Below are positions 55,959 to 64,000 of a stretch of DNA of 64,000 nucleotides, one piece after another (position 1 is the stretch's first letter; each line of letters starts with the position of its first letter). A model generated the notes under the pieces. It worked only from the letters and a program-made list of their open reading frames with translations. It had not been told where the DNA came from and ran no database searches. The DNA comes from an uncultured Alistipes sp. (GTDB taxonomy: Bacteria > Bacteroidota > Bacteroidia > Bacteroidales > Rikenellaceae): the NCBI GenBank assembly GCA_900769405.1, contig CAAGGL010000024.1, positions 310,001-374,000 of the forward strand, given 5' to 3'. The translations under genes were made by a program, and so were the position numbers.

Positions 55959-56525
55959 ATGAAACGACATCTACTGCTATTATTGGTGGCGTTTGTGTGC
56001 CTGCCGAGCCTCTGTTGCGCGCAAAAGCGAAACAAAGAGCGAGAGGAGTTGCGCGATATGCAAAAAGCAATCGCATCGATATGGTACTCGGAAATTTACG
56101 ACGGAATCTACGATCTAAGCTGGGGCAAATACGACCTTCCCCGCGCTTGGGATTTTATTCGCCAAAAGCGAATATCCAAAACCGCCCCCATAGCCGAGGA
56201 GATGGATCCCGACACCGGGCTGATCATCTCGTGCTGGAACGACGGCTCGATTTACAGAGGTCAGCAATTCTACGAAAATCTCCCTGGCGCAGGAGTAATG
56301 TACTACGCCGACGGCAGTTGTTACAGTGGAATGTGGCAGCACTTTTTACCTCACGGACAGGGCACCTACATCGCCCCGAACGGAGTTAAATTTTCGGTCA
56401 AATCCATCAAAGGTTGCCCTCACGGCAAGGGTCGCATTCAAGATAGCGACGGCACAATGTACAAGGCAAAATGGGATCACGGAGTGATCAAGATCAAGTC
56501 AATCAAACCACTGAAAAAGAAATAA
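55959..56525 (+). CDS. Exported MORN-repeat protein (copy 2)
   Basis: 188 residues with a signal peptide (MKRHLLLLLVAFVCLPSLCCA). A helical part (25-80) is followed by MORN-like repeats (CWNDGSIYRGQQFYENLPGAGVMY; SCYSGMWQHFLPHGQGTY; HGKGRIQDSDGTMYKAKWDHG). It ends IKIKSIKPLKKK, matching copy 1 at 45376 in domain order and in the terminal motif. ATG 55959 is the start, placing the signal peptide directly at the N-terminus. Separate transcription unit, terminated at 56549-56577. Confidence 0.8.
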   Translation: MKRHLLLLLVAFVCLPSLCCAQKRNKEREELRDMQKAIASIWYSEIYDGIYDLSWGKYDLPRAWDFIRQKRISKTAPIAEEMDPDTGLIISCWNDGSIYRGQQFYENLPGAGVMYYADGSCYSGMWQHFLPHGQGTYIAPNGVKFSVKSIKGCPHGKGRIQDSDGTMYKAKWDHGVIKIKSIKPLKKK

Positions 56526-56548
56526 TTATAACGATTATCTAAACAAAC

Positions 56549-56577
56549 AAGTCGCGCCCGAAAATCGAGTGCGACTT
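56549..56577. terminator. Terminator of the second MORN gene
   Basis: 7-bp perfect stem aagtcgc / gcgactt with further partial pairing in a 15-nt interior, followed by ttgtctg; convergent with the DUF5606 gene and probably bidirectional. Confidence 0.65.
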
Positions 56578-56608
56578 TTGTCTGTAAAATGGGATTAGAG
56601 CGCTTTCG

Positions 56609-57025
56609 CTACTCCTCGGTCTGCTCCTCCTCTTCGGGCAGTTTGAACTCGGTCATACCTGCTGCAACCAGCATATTGAACCAAGCAAAAACCTTCTTAA
56701 TATCCGACACGTGAACGCGCTCACGATCGTACTCGGGCAACACCTCCGCAAAGTAGCTCTTCAATGCCGCTGCGTCCGACTTGGGGCTGATTGCCTCCTT
56801 GCCCTCGGTATAAGCATAGATCTTCTCGAAAACGTATGCCAGAGGCATATCCTCGTCCTCGGTGAAGATCGCGATCTCGGTCAGTGCGCTGACACGAGCC
56901 GTAGCCGATGCATTCTGGCGACGACCGTCAATGAGCGACTCAACAATAACACCATTGCTGCTGCGTGCAACATATTTGAACAAACCGGGCTGACCCGAAA
57001 TTGCCAAAATCTCTTTCAATTCCAT
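56609..57025 (-). CDS. DUF5606 protein
   Basis: 138 residues, cytoplasmic, no signal. The start MELKEILAISGQPGLFKYVARSSNGVIVESL is a typical DUF5606 opening. The middle (YTEGKEAISPKSDAAALKSYFAEVLPEYDRERVHVSDIKKVFAWFNML) is conserved in Bacteroidetes. The end is acidic (LPEEEEQTEE). The family has no known function. Divergent from the polysaccharide locus. Confidence 0.87.
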   Translation of the reverse strand: MELKEILAISGQPGLFKYVARSSNGVIVESLIDGRRQNASATARVSALTEIAIFTEDEDMPLAYVFEKIYAYTEGKEAISPKSDAAALKSYFAEVLPEYDRERVHVSDIKKVFAWFNMLVAAGMTEFKLPEEEEQTEE

Positions 57026-57061
57026 ACTCTTCGGTTTTGTATAATTTCGTTTTTACAGTCG

Positions 57062-57090
57062 CAAAGGTAATAATTTTTTCGACATCGCAA
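57062..57090 (-). promoter_or_regulatory. Predicted promoter of the DUF5606 gene
   Basis: Minus-strand TACCTTTG (57062-57069) and TTG (57088-57090), spacer 18 bp. Confidence 0.5.
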
Positions 57091-57186
57091 CAATCCCCCA
57101 CCACCCTTTTAATCTTTCGCCACAACATTCGCCCCGTTTGAAGTCCAATTTTACCCCTTTCGCAACACGAAATTACCTCGCTATAC

Positions 57187-57217
57187 TTTGATTATATATA
57201 GAAAATACATACCTTTG
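57187..57217 (+). promoter_or_regulatory. Predicted promoter of the polysaccharide locus
   Basis: TTTG (57187-57190) and TACCTTTG (57210-57217), spacer 19 bp: full consensus. No flanking inverted repeat long enough for promoter inversion is seen. The 347-nt gap 57026-57372 holds this promoter, that of the DUF5606 gene and a leader of about 150 nt. Confidence 0.65.
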
Positions 57218-57288
57218 TACGTTGAATACTTGTGTACTTACATCTGTTTAAGAGTGAGTTGTCGAGTGTGCGTAAAGTCGAATTGGGT

Positions 57289-57321
57289 TTGTCAGTGGCA
57301 CCAGCAATAGTGCATTGACAA
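57289..57321 (+). promoter_or_regulatory. Leader hairpin upstream of upxY
   Basis: Imperfect hairpin: ttgtca/tgacaa outer stem, gtg/at internal loop, gcac/gtgc inner stem, 8-nt loop. It lies in the middle of the leader, where UpxY/NusG-type factors are known to act in Bacteroides; its role here is inferred. Confidence 0.5.
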
Positions 57322-57372
57322 CCGCGAAGCGTACCCGACACCCACCTAAACAAGTTCAAACACACAATCTCG

Positions 57373-57897
57373 ATGAATCAATCGTCAGCACCTCAATGGT
57401 TTGCGGCATACACGCGCAACAACTTCGCCCGACGCATCAAAAGTCGTTTGGTCGAGGCCGGCGTGGAGTGCTACCTGCCGATGCGACTGCAAGAACGCAT
57501 CTACAATGGCCGCAAACGCCGCGTGGAGATGCCACTCATTCCGAATGTGATTTTCATTCGCGTGGAGGCCGAGGCGTGCTACGACATCGTGAACGAACTA
57601 TCGCTACCCGTGCGATATGTGCTTGATCGCGCCGAACGACGCCCCGCACCAATCAGCGACAAACAGTTGAACGACTTCCGTTTTTTGGTCGAGATGCCTG
57701 ACGAGTGCCTGACGTTGGTTGATATTCCGCTGGCGGCGGGCGACCGCGTGCGCGTGACAAGCGGCCCGATGAAGGGTATCGAGGGCGAACTGATTCGAAT
57801 CAAAGGCCACCGCCGCGTAGTCGTGCGCCTCAACGACACGATCTCCGTCGCCTCAACCTATATCCCCTCAACAATGTTGGAGAAGATTGATGAATAG
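57373..57897 (+). CDS. UpxY-family transcription antiterminator
   Basis: 174 residues of the NusG superfamily: NGN domain (WFAAYTRNNFARRIKSRLVEAGVECYLPM, about 9-37, to about 105) and a C-terminal KOW domain (AGDRVRVTSGPMKGIEGELIRIKGHRRVVVRL, about 122-155). UpxY proteins let RNA polymerase read through long capsular polysaccharide operons of Bacteroides from their own leader. It is the first gene, as in Bacteroides; the companion upxZ inhibitor gene is absent. The next gene overlaps by 8 nt. Confidence 0.92.
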   Translation: MNQSSAPQWFAAYTRNNFARRIKSRLVEAGVECYLPMRLQERIYNGRKRRVEMPLIPNVIFIRVEAEACYDIVNELSLPVRYVLDRAERRPAPISDKQLNDFRFLVEMPDECLTLVDIPLAAGDRVRVTSGPMKGIEGELIRIKGHRRVVVRLNDTISVASTYIPSTMLEKIDE

Positions 57898-58831
57898 CCT
57901 CAATGCGACATATCCGCTTATCTCAATCATCGTTCCCGTCTATAATGCAGCGCCATATTTGGAGCGTTGCTTTCGTTGTTTGTGTGAGCAGAGCTACACG
58001 AATCTCGAATTTGTGCTGGTAGATGACGGATCGACCGACGAGAGCGGCAAGATGTGCGACCAAATAGCGGCCATAGATAGCCGTTTCAAAGTATTCCATA
58101 TCGCAAATGGAGGCGCTTCGCTGGCTCGCAAATTGGGATTGGAGCACGCAACGGGCGAATTCGTCAGTTTCATCGATAGCGACGACTACATCGCCAAAGA
58201 TTACATTGCACAACTCTATTCGCTCATTGACAAATACCAAGTCAATATAAGCGCGTGCAAAGTGCAAAGAGTGTACAACGGAGAGGACAAACCAATGGCT
58301 GAATCACGGAGCTCTATCCTTCTCGAATTTGAGCAGTTAATGCCGCGATTCTTTAAGTATGAGTTTTGGGGATTATATGGTAAATTATACAAGCGAGCAA
58401 TTTTCAATAGTATTACGTTCCCATCTGCAACTATCAGCGAGGACTATTTGGTAATGGCGCAACTCTTCTTACAAGAGCGCCAGATGGCATATACCGACAC
58501 CCCGCTATACTACTACGAATATCACGAGGGCAGCTTATCGCACCTGAAATTGTCGAAACGAGCATTTGAGGAGTTTGACAATGTCAAGGCAGTTTACGAA
58601 TTAATGCAGACACAAGCGCCACAATATTCAGCGATGGCATTAAGCAACGTCGTCGAAACCTGTATCAAACTACTCTCGATGGCACGCCGCGACAAAACTC
58701 GCACCTTTACCACCAATGCAACACCCCTGCGCCAATTCCTGCGCACTCACTTTTTTGAGATACTTTCAACCAAAGCCATCTACTGGAAGTTGAAGGTGGT
58801 GGCCGCAATATGCGCAGTTCAAATACTATAA
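57890..58831 (+). CDS. Glycosyltransferase, GT2 type
   Basis: 313 residues, GT-A fold: ISIIVPVYNAAPYLERCFRCLCEQSY at the start, then DDGSTDESG and the metal-binding DSDD (FISF..IDSDDYI). It adds a sugar to a lipid-linked repeat unit. I use the ATG at 57890, which overlaps upxY by 8 nt; a TTG one codon upstream is in frame. Stop and the next start share an A (TAATG). From here on the sequence becomes more A+T-rich. Confidence 0.9.
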   Translation: MNSLNATYPLISIIVPVYNAAPYLERCFRCLCEQSYTNLEFVLVDDGSTDESGKMCDQIAAIDSRFKVFHIANGGASLARKLGLEHATGEFVSFIDSDDYIAKDYIAQLYSLIDKYQVNISACKVQRVYNGEDKPMAESRSSILLEFEQLMPRFFKYEFWGLYGKLYKRAIFNSITFPSATISEDYLVMAQLFLQERQMAYTDTPLYYYEYHEGSLSHLKLSKRAFEEFDNVKAVYELMQTQAPQYSAMALSNVVETCIKLLSMARRDKTRTFTTNATPLRQFLRTHFFEILSTKAIYWKLKVVAAICAVQIL

Positions 58832-59997
58832 TGTCTCGAAAGGTCAACATACTTTTTATTAACGGTCATCTTAATGTGGGAGGTGTCGAGCGCTCGTTGG
58901 TTGATACTCTAAAACACATTGACTACACAAAATACAACGTAGATCTACTGCTTCTCGAAGGCTTGGGGGATTATGCAATCGATATTCCAAAGCAAGTAAA
59001 CATTATTCTCAAAGATACGCGTGCAGCCTATGGTCCCATAGTAAGCACAATGTTGGACAATCTCAAAAAACGTGATTGGTTCAGCATACAATTTCGCCTC
59101 GCTGTGTTAGCTGTAAAATTTTTAAGAACGGCTGCATACAAGTGGATTGGTAAACTACTCACACAAAACAAATGTTATGATACAGCCATCGCTTATCGTG
59201 TAGGAATTGCTGCCGATATTGTTGCACACAGCGTCAAGTCCAATAAAAGATTATGCTGGTGGCATCACGGAGCAATAAAACCAACTGATAATCTATCTCA
59301 GTTGGATTATTTCGATCATATAATTGCGGTTTCCACCGGAGTTAAAACGATGCTTCTCGATCATTGTCCAAGCATTGCCAATAAAATTACCGTCATTCCG
59401 AATATGGTTGATGTGGAGCAGATTGTCGCGATGGGGAACGATGGAGATAATCCTTATGGCGACTATGACGGTTTGAAATTTGTTACTGTTGGGCGAATCG
59501 TCGTTGAAAAGCATATCGAGAATGTTGTTAAAGCGGCTGAAATATTGCGAGCAGACGGGCAACTCGATTTCAAATGGTTTGTGATTGGCGACGGCGAGCT
59601 ATACGACGATATTGCCGAAATGATTCGCAAGGCGAATATTGCCGACAAGGTTATTTTGTGCGGACGTCAGGCTAATCCGTATCCATATATCAAACACGCC
59701 GATATGATGGTTCACACTTCGCATATCGAATCGCAGGGTTTGGTGATTCAGGAGGCAATGGCGCTTGATACGCCGTGTGTAGTTACGCGATCTATTGGAC
59801 CGTCAGAGTTTATTATTGACGGAGATAATGGCGTAATGGTCGAGCCTAATGTCGATAGTTTAGTCGAGGGTATATATAGACTTGTCAAGAATAAGGCGTT
59901 ACAGAAGAAGATCATTCCCAATGGTCGCGCCACACTCTCACAAGGCTATACTCCCCAAGTCGTTATTGAAAAAATTGAAAAGTTGATTAATGGATAA
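58831..59997 (+). CDS. Glycosyltransferase, GT4 type
   Basis: 388 residues, GT-B fold: the acceptor half starts NILFINGHLNVGGVERSLVDTL, and the donor half has FVTVGRIVVEKHIENVVKAAEIL and the EX7E-like end HTSHIESQGLVIQEAMALDTP. Substrate unknown. The ATG at 58831 overlaps the previous stop; the next gene overlaps by 8 nt. Codon use is clearly more A+T-rich than in nqr or ackA. Confidence 0.9.
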   Translation: MSRKVNILFINGHLNVGGVERSLVDTLKHIDYTKYNVDLLLLEGLGDYAIDIPKQVNIILKDTRAAYGPIVSTMLDNLKKRDWFSIQFRLAVLAVKFLRTAAYKWIGKLLTQNKCYDTAIAYRVGIAADIVAHSVKSNKRLCWWHHGAIKPTDNLSQLDYFDHIIAVSTGVKTMLLDHCPSIANKITVIPNMVDVEQIVAMGNDGDNPYGDYDGLKFVTVGRIVVEKHIENVVKAAEILRADGQLDFKWFVIGDGELYDDIAEMIRKANIADKVILCGRQANPYPYIKHADMMVHTSHIESQGLVIQEAMALDTPCVVTRSIGPSEFIIDGDNGVMVEPNVDSLVEGIYRLVKNKALQKKIIPNGRATLSQGYTPQVVIEKIEKLING

Positions 59998-61171
59998 GAA
60001 TAATATCATATTCTACGGACACGGAGGAAGTGGCAACCACGGTTGCGAGGCCATTATTCGTTCGTTGCTCAAAATTATCACGCATTACGGAATAGAGGAC
60101 AAAGAATTGGTTTCGATCAAGCCAAATGAGGATGTTTCATATAAGATTGATCGCATAATAACAATCAAAGATGCACTATCTAAGCAATACTCATTTACTG
60201 ATTGGGATTTTATAGCTGCATATCTCAAAATGAAGTTATTTGGAGAGTATGAACATCTTGATGCGCTTCCTTATGTAAAGGCATTGCCCGCTCATTATAG
60301 CAAATCTATTGCATTGTCAATCGGTGGCGACAATTATTGTTATGGCGACATATCAATTTACGCCTGTTTGAATAAGATGTACAATAAACGCAAAATAAAG
60401 ACCGCGTTTATTGGATGCTCGGTAGAACCCGAATCAATTCACGATGCAAAAATGAAAGAGGATTTAAACAGATATTCTCTTATCATAGCTCGCGAAAGTA
60501 TTACGTACGAGGCGATGGTGAGTGCGGGAATTGAGAATGTCAAATTATTACCCGATCCGGCATTTCAGTTGGGCCGAGTTGATCTGCCTCTTCTTGATGG
60601 GTTCGCCGAAAAAAATACTATTGGCATAAACATCAGTCCGATGGTAATGAATTGCGAAAACGGCAACAACATCACATTCAGGAACTATGAACGCCTCATC
60701 GAGCATATTATAGACTCTACCGATATGCAGGTTGCGCTCATTCCCCACGTTGTCTGGGCAGAGAACGACGACCGAGTGCCGCTGCGAATGTTGTTCGAGA
60801 AGTATAAGCATACAGGGCGTGTGGTGATGATCGAAGATCATAATTGTATGGAGTTGAAGGGTTATATTGCTCGTTGCCGATTTATGGTTGCGGCGCGTAC
60901 CCACGCATCAATCGCGGCATATTCAACCTGCGTCCCGACGCTGGTTTTGGGTTATTCGGTCAAAGCAAAAGGTATCGCCAAAGATCTTTTCGGCACATAC
61001 GAGAATTATGTATTGCCCGTGCAGTCGCTCTCGGAAGAGGATGACCTGACCAAGGCTTTCGATTGGATCTACAATAACGAAGATCTGATTCGCAACCACT
61101 TGCAGACGATGATGCCCGAATATCGAGATCGCGCTCTGCTTATTGGCGAGGAACTGAAAAAGATTATGTAA
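59990..61171 (+). CDS. Polysaccharide pyruvyl transferase family protein
   Basis: 393 residues with the PS_pyruv_trans pattern: early GGSGNHGCEAIIRSLL (gly-rich), SIGGDNYCYGD in the middle, and late CRFMVAARTHASIAAYSTCVPTLVLGYSVKAKGIAKDLF. It would transfer pyruvate ketal from PEP to a sugar, giving the polymer a negative charge. Overlaps the GT4 gene by 8 nt and the next gene by 1 nt. Confidence 0.9.
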   Translation: MDKNNIIFYGHGGSGNHGCEAIIRSLLKIITHYGIEDKELVSIKPNEDVSYKIDRIITIKDALSKQYSFTDWDFIAAYLKMKLFGEYEHLDALPYVKALPAHYSKSIALSIGGDNYCYGDISIYACLNKMYNKRKIKTAFIGCSVEPESIHDAKMKEDLNRYSLIIARESITYEAMVSAGIENVKLLPDPAFQLGRVDLPLLDGFAEKNTIGINISPMVMNCENGNNITFRNYERLIEHIIDSTDMQVALIPHVVWAENDDRVPLRMLFEKYKHTGRVVMIEDHNCMELKGYIARCRFMVAARTHASIAAYSTCVPTLVLGYSVKAKGIAKDLFGTYENYVLPVQSLSEEDDLTKAFDWIYNNEDLIRNHLQTMMPEYRDRALLIGEELKKIM

Positions 61172-62364
61172 TGACTCTGCGTCCGCTCGACATAATTCCA
61201 ATAAAAGATTGTTGTGGATGTGAGGCTTGCGCGAGCATCTGCCCCAAGGGCTGTATTGAGATGCAGGCCGACGAGCACGGCTTCTTGCGCCCTTCGTTCG
61301 ACGAGTCGATATGTATTCATTGTGACCTCTGCCGCAAGGCTTGCCCTATTTTAGGGGCTAAAACCCACAGCGCCGATCCCAAGATTATAGCTTGCAAAAA
61401 TCGCAACAACGAGGTGCGTTCGGCAAGTTCTTCGGGCGGAGTGTTTACGGCTATTGCCCAGAGCATTATTAGTTGCGGTGGAGCCGTCTACGGTGCAGCA
61501 TTTAATGAGCATTTGGAGGTCGAGCATAAGCGCATTGATACTATCGAGGGGTTGGCGACTCTGCGTGGATCGAAATATGTGCAAAGCAGAATCGGAGATA
61601 CGATGCGACAAGTCAAGAAAGATTTGAACGCTGATACGAAGGTTCTATTTACGGGCACACCCTGCCAAATCGGAGGTTTGAAAAGCTTCTTGGGAAAAGA
61701 TTACAACAATCTATATTGTTTGGAGGTGGTATGCCACGGAGTTCCGAGCCCTGCAATTTTCCGCCACTACATCAACTCTTTGGAAACAAAAGCAGCGGCC
61801 AAGGTGACATCGTTTCGTTTCCGTGACAAGGTCGAGAGCTGGCAACGCTACTCTCTCTCGGCACAATTTGACAATGGTACAGAGATGCGCCAGCAAGGAG
61901 CCGAGAATCCTTTCCAGCGTGGGTTTATTGCCGATCTATACACTCGACCATCGTGTACCGCGTGTCGATTCAAGAGCTTTGCATCGGGAGCAGACATTAC
62001 GCTCGGTGATTTTTGGGGCAGCGGCATTTTCGGCGCGGAGTACAATGACGACCGAGGTATCTCGCTCGTATGTATCAATAGCACAAAGGGTGAAGAGTTG
62101 TTCGATAGTATCAAGGCAGAATTGTTTGATATTCGCACATCGACGCTCGAAGATGCAACGCGCTTTAATCCTTGCATTGTGCGCAGTACGACTATGCACC
62201 CCAAAAGCGAGAAGTTCTGGCGAGAATACCAAACGACCGATTTTGATGCACTCATCACTCGCCTACTCCACATCCCGGCGTGGAAACAGCGAGTAAAGTC
62301 CCTGCCGGCATACGCCAAGGCGGCAATTAAGAAGATAATAAATGGCTGCATACGAAGGAAATAA
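61171..62364 (+). CDS. Fe-S protein with coenzyme F420 hydrogenase beta-subunit-like domain
   Basis: 397 residues. Two 4Fe-4S ferredoxin motifs at the N-terminus (CCGCEACASICPKGCI; CIHCDLCRKACP) and then the FrhB-type domain (ASSSGGVFTAIAQSIISCGGAVYGAAF; LFTGTPCQIGGLKSF; CLEVVCHGVPSPAIFRHY), with a further Cys cluster CTACRFKSFASGADITLGDFWG. Such proteins recur beside pyruvyl transferases in Bacteroidetes polysaccharide loci; the reaction is unknown. It overlaps the flippase gene by 23 nt. Confidence 0.88.
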   Translation: MTLRPLDIIPIKDCCGCEACASICPKGCIEMQADEHGFLRPSFDESICIHCDLCRKACPILGAKTHSADPKIIACKNRNNEVRSASSSGGVFTAIAQSIISCGGAVYGAAFNEHLEVEHKRIDTIEGLATLRGSKYVQSRIGDTMRQVKKDLNADTKVLFTGTPCQIGGLKSFLGKDYNNLYCLEVVCHGVPSPAIFRHYINSLETKAAAKVTSFRFRDKVESWQRYSLSAQFDNGTEMRQQGAENPFQRGFIADLYTRPSCTACRFKSFASGADITLGDFWGSGIFGAEYNDDRGISLVCINSTKGEELFDSIKAELFDIRTSTLEDATRFNPCIVRSTTMHPKSEKFWREYQTTDFDALITRLLHIPAWKQRVKSLPAYAKAAIKKIINGCIRRK

Positions 62365-63886
62365 TAGACGAATAGCGCGAAATACATTGATGCTCTATCT
62401 ACGAATGGGAGCATCGATGCTCGTATCATTATACACAGCGCGAATTGTGCTCGGCACACTGGGCGAGGTGGATTATGGTATCCTTAATGTGGTAACGGGA
62501 TGCGTTGCAATCTTTACCTTCCTGAATGGTGCATTGAGCGGATCAACCTCACGCTTCTTGACTTTCGAACTTGGACGAGGTGATCACGAACAGCTAAAAC
62601 GCACATTTAATGCGACAATATTCATCCATATCGCTCTTGCCATTGCAATCGTAATTCTCAGCGAAACCGTTGGTCTGTGGCTGCTGATGAACAAACTTGT
62701 CATACCGACAGAGCGTATATCAGCAGCGCATTGGGCATATCAGATTGGCATTATCTCAATGGTTGTCAGCATTATTCAGGTACCATATGGCGCGGCTATC
62801 ATTGCACACGAAAAGATGGACATATATGCCTATATGAGTCTATTCGACGTCGGAGCCAAATTGCTGCTTGCATTTTTGATTCAAGCAATTGGGGGCGACA
62901 AGATGATCGTATGGGCATTGTTGACGATGACCGTCGGCATACTATATACTATCTTCTACATCATATACTGCAATAAACAGTTCGAGGAGGTTCGCAACAT
63001 ACAATTCCAGAAAGACAGGTCGCTATACAAGCAACTTTTCTCCTATTCGTGGTGGGATTTGATTGGTCAAATATCAGGTATGTTGCAAGGTCAGGGAATC
63101 AACATTTTGCTCAATATGTTTTTTGGCCCGATTATGAATACCGCGCGAGCTATCTCATATCAGGTACAAGGTGCATTAACGCAATTTGCAAATAATTTTA
63201 TGTTGGCATCGCGTCCTCAGATTATTAAATTATTTGCAGCGGGTAAGTCCGACGAAATGATGAGATTGGTCTATCGCAGTAGCTGTATGGCGTTCTATCT
63301 GTCATACGTAATGACATTGCCTCTATGTTTGGAATTGAAATACGTGCTTGACATCTGGCTGGGAGAATATCCTGCCGAAACGATTCCATTTACGATGTTG
63401 ATACTCGTTAATAGTCTTATCGTCAACATTAAGAGTTCGCGTGTGGCGGCAATCCACGCAACGGGACATATCAAATTGACCAATATCGTTGTCGGATTAA
63501 TCCTTTGTTCGATCTTCCCGATTGCATACGTGCTGCTTCGTTGGGGATTTGATGCGACATCGGTATTCGTGGCATTGATTGCCGTTACATTCACCGCAGA
63601 AGTCGTAGCCGTATTCGTTCTACGCAAATATGTCAAGTTCTCTGTACTCAATTATTGGATGCAGGTTTATGGCAGATGCATCTTGGTGGCTATATGTTCA
63701 ATCCCGCTTGTCTATATCGTACACTCGGCAATGGGAGAAGGCTTCGTAAGATTAGTTGCTGTTAGCGCAACAAGCCTCGTTACCGTAAGCATTGTGGCTT
63801 ATACGATAGGTATCGACCGCGAGACTCGAACTGCGCTGAATAACTTTGTTAAACAACTATTCTGCAAATTGAAACTATGTCGATAG
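62342..63886 (+). CDS. Oligosaccharide flippase (Wzx-like)
   Basis: 514 residues with about 12-14 predicted membrane helices of the MOP/PST family; the start NTLMLYLRMGASMLVSLYTARIVLGTLGEVDYG is typical of Bacteroidetes flippases, as is ILLNMFFGPIMNTARAISYQVQGA. It should flip the lipid-linked repeat unit to the periplasm. The ATG at 62342 lies 23 nt inside the previous gene; the next gene starts 10 nt before the end of this one. Confidence 0.92.
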   Translation: MAAYEGNNRRIARNTLMLYLRMGASMLVSLYTARIVLGTLGEVDYGILNVVTGCVAIFTFLNGALSGSTSRFLTFELGRGDHEQLKRTFNATIFIHIALAIAIVILSETVGLWLLMNKLVIPTERISAAHWAYQIGIISMVVSIIQVPYGAAIIAHEKMDIYAYMSLFDVGAKLLLAFLIQAIGGDKMIVWALLTMTVGILYTIFYIIYCNKQFEEVRNIQFQKDRSLYKQLFSYSWWDLIGQISGMLQGQGINILLNMFFGPIMNTARAISYQVQGALTQFANNFMLASRPQIIKLFAAGKSDEMMRLVYRSSCMAFYLSYVMTLPLCLELKYVLDIWLGEYPAETIPFTMLILVNSLIVNIKSSRVAAIHATGHIKLTNIVVGLILCSIFPIAYVLLRWGFDATSVFVALIAVTFTAEVVAVFVLRKYVKFSVLNYWMQVYGRCILVAICSIPLVYIVHSAMGEGFVRLVAVSATSLVTVSIVAYTIGIDRETRTALNNFVKQLFCKLKLCR

Positions 63887-64000
63887 ATCACAAACCTCGC
63901 ATACTGATTCTGATTCACTACCTCGAAATTGGCGGGGCGGAGATCTCGTTGATCGGATTGTTGAATGCGATTGACAAGGCTCGCTATGATGTCGATATGT
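63877..64000 (+). CDS. Glycosyltransferase, N-terminal fragment
   Basis: Only the first 41 codons are in the window: MSIDHKPRILILIHYLEIGGAEISLIGLLNAIDKARY. The motif LEIGGAEISL is typical of GT4-type transferases. It overlaps the flippase gene by 10 nt and continues the polysaccharide operon beyond the right edge. Confidence 0.8.
   Translation, partial: MSIDHKPRILILIHYLEIGGAEISLIGLLNAIDKARYDVDM

Noticed and set aside
57120..57300. Invertible promoter upstream of upxY
   Set aside because: I looked for flanking inverted repeats of about 15 bp or more and found none; only a loose palindrome around the -7 region.

Overview
The window looks like a chromosomal segment of a gut Bacteroidales bacterium, most likely Rikenellaceae/Alistipes. 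The genus is an inference from gene content. Support comes from promoters of the Bacteroidetes type (TAnnTTTG near -7, TTG/TTTG about 19-20 bp upstream), the near absence of Shine-Dalgarno sites, and families typical of the phylum: DUF349, DUF5606, DUF4919, DUF2752, a BT_3928-like DoxX protein, a UpxY antiterminator, a six-gene Na+-NQR operon, a pyrophosphate-type phosphofructokinase and an ackA-ptb-buk cluster. There are no rRNAs, insertion sequences, integrases or CRISPR arrays. One tRNA (Gln, UUG) is present.

Layout. 1-9.3 kb: gpmI (partial) and alaS on the minus strand, two overlapping M23 cell-wall peptidase genes, and a compact minus-strand operon (TatD-like hydrolase, TcdA, esterase/beta-propeller fusion, 2-hydroxyacid dehydrogenase). 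9.4-15.3 kb: nqrABCDEF. 15.3-22.3 kb: an AddB-like nuclease plus a GIN-domain protein on the minus strand, divergent from an AddA-like helicase-nuclease. 22.3-25.4 kb: a three-gene unit of ABC exporter, HPr-kinase-like P-loop protein and S24/S26 peptidase; this is the best candidate here for a poorly described peptide or protein maturation and export system. 25.4-37.4 kb: small regulators, fabI, ligA, an NlpC/P60 hydrolase, PPi-PFK, a POT transporter and glgB. 37.4-45.3 kb: tRNA-Gln, a TSCPD protein, a glycosyltransferase, threonine dehydrogenase, glnS, a DoxX-like protein and tmk. 45.4-57 kb: two paralogous MORN-repeat proteins, a hairpin-rich intergenic region, yidC, pyrG, a DUF349 protein and the acyl-phosphate cluster ackA-ptb-buk. 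57.2 kb to the end: the beginning of a capsular/exopolysaccharide locus (promoter, long leader, UpxY, glycosyltransferases, pyruvyl transferase, Fe-S protein, flippase), with every gene overlapping the next.

How the genes fit together. NQR builds a sodium motive force from NADH, PPi-PFK and GpmI serve glycolysis, and AckA and Ptb-Buk yield ATP from acyl-phosphates: a fermentative anaerobe with a simple respiratory sodium pump. GlgB indicates glycogen storage. The nqr, ackA/ptb and threonine dehydrogenase genes use more T-ending Gly and Ala codons (GGT, GCT) than their neighbours, which suggests high expression. The polysaccharide genes become visibly more A+T-rich from about 58.3 kb onward, which suggests horizontal exchange of that block. 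Small GC-rich hairpins separate most transcription units, so operon boundaries can be read quite directly.
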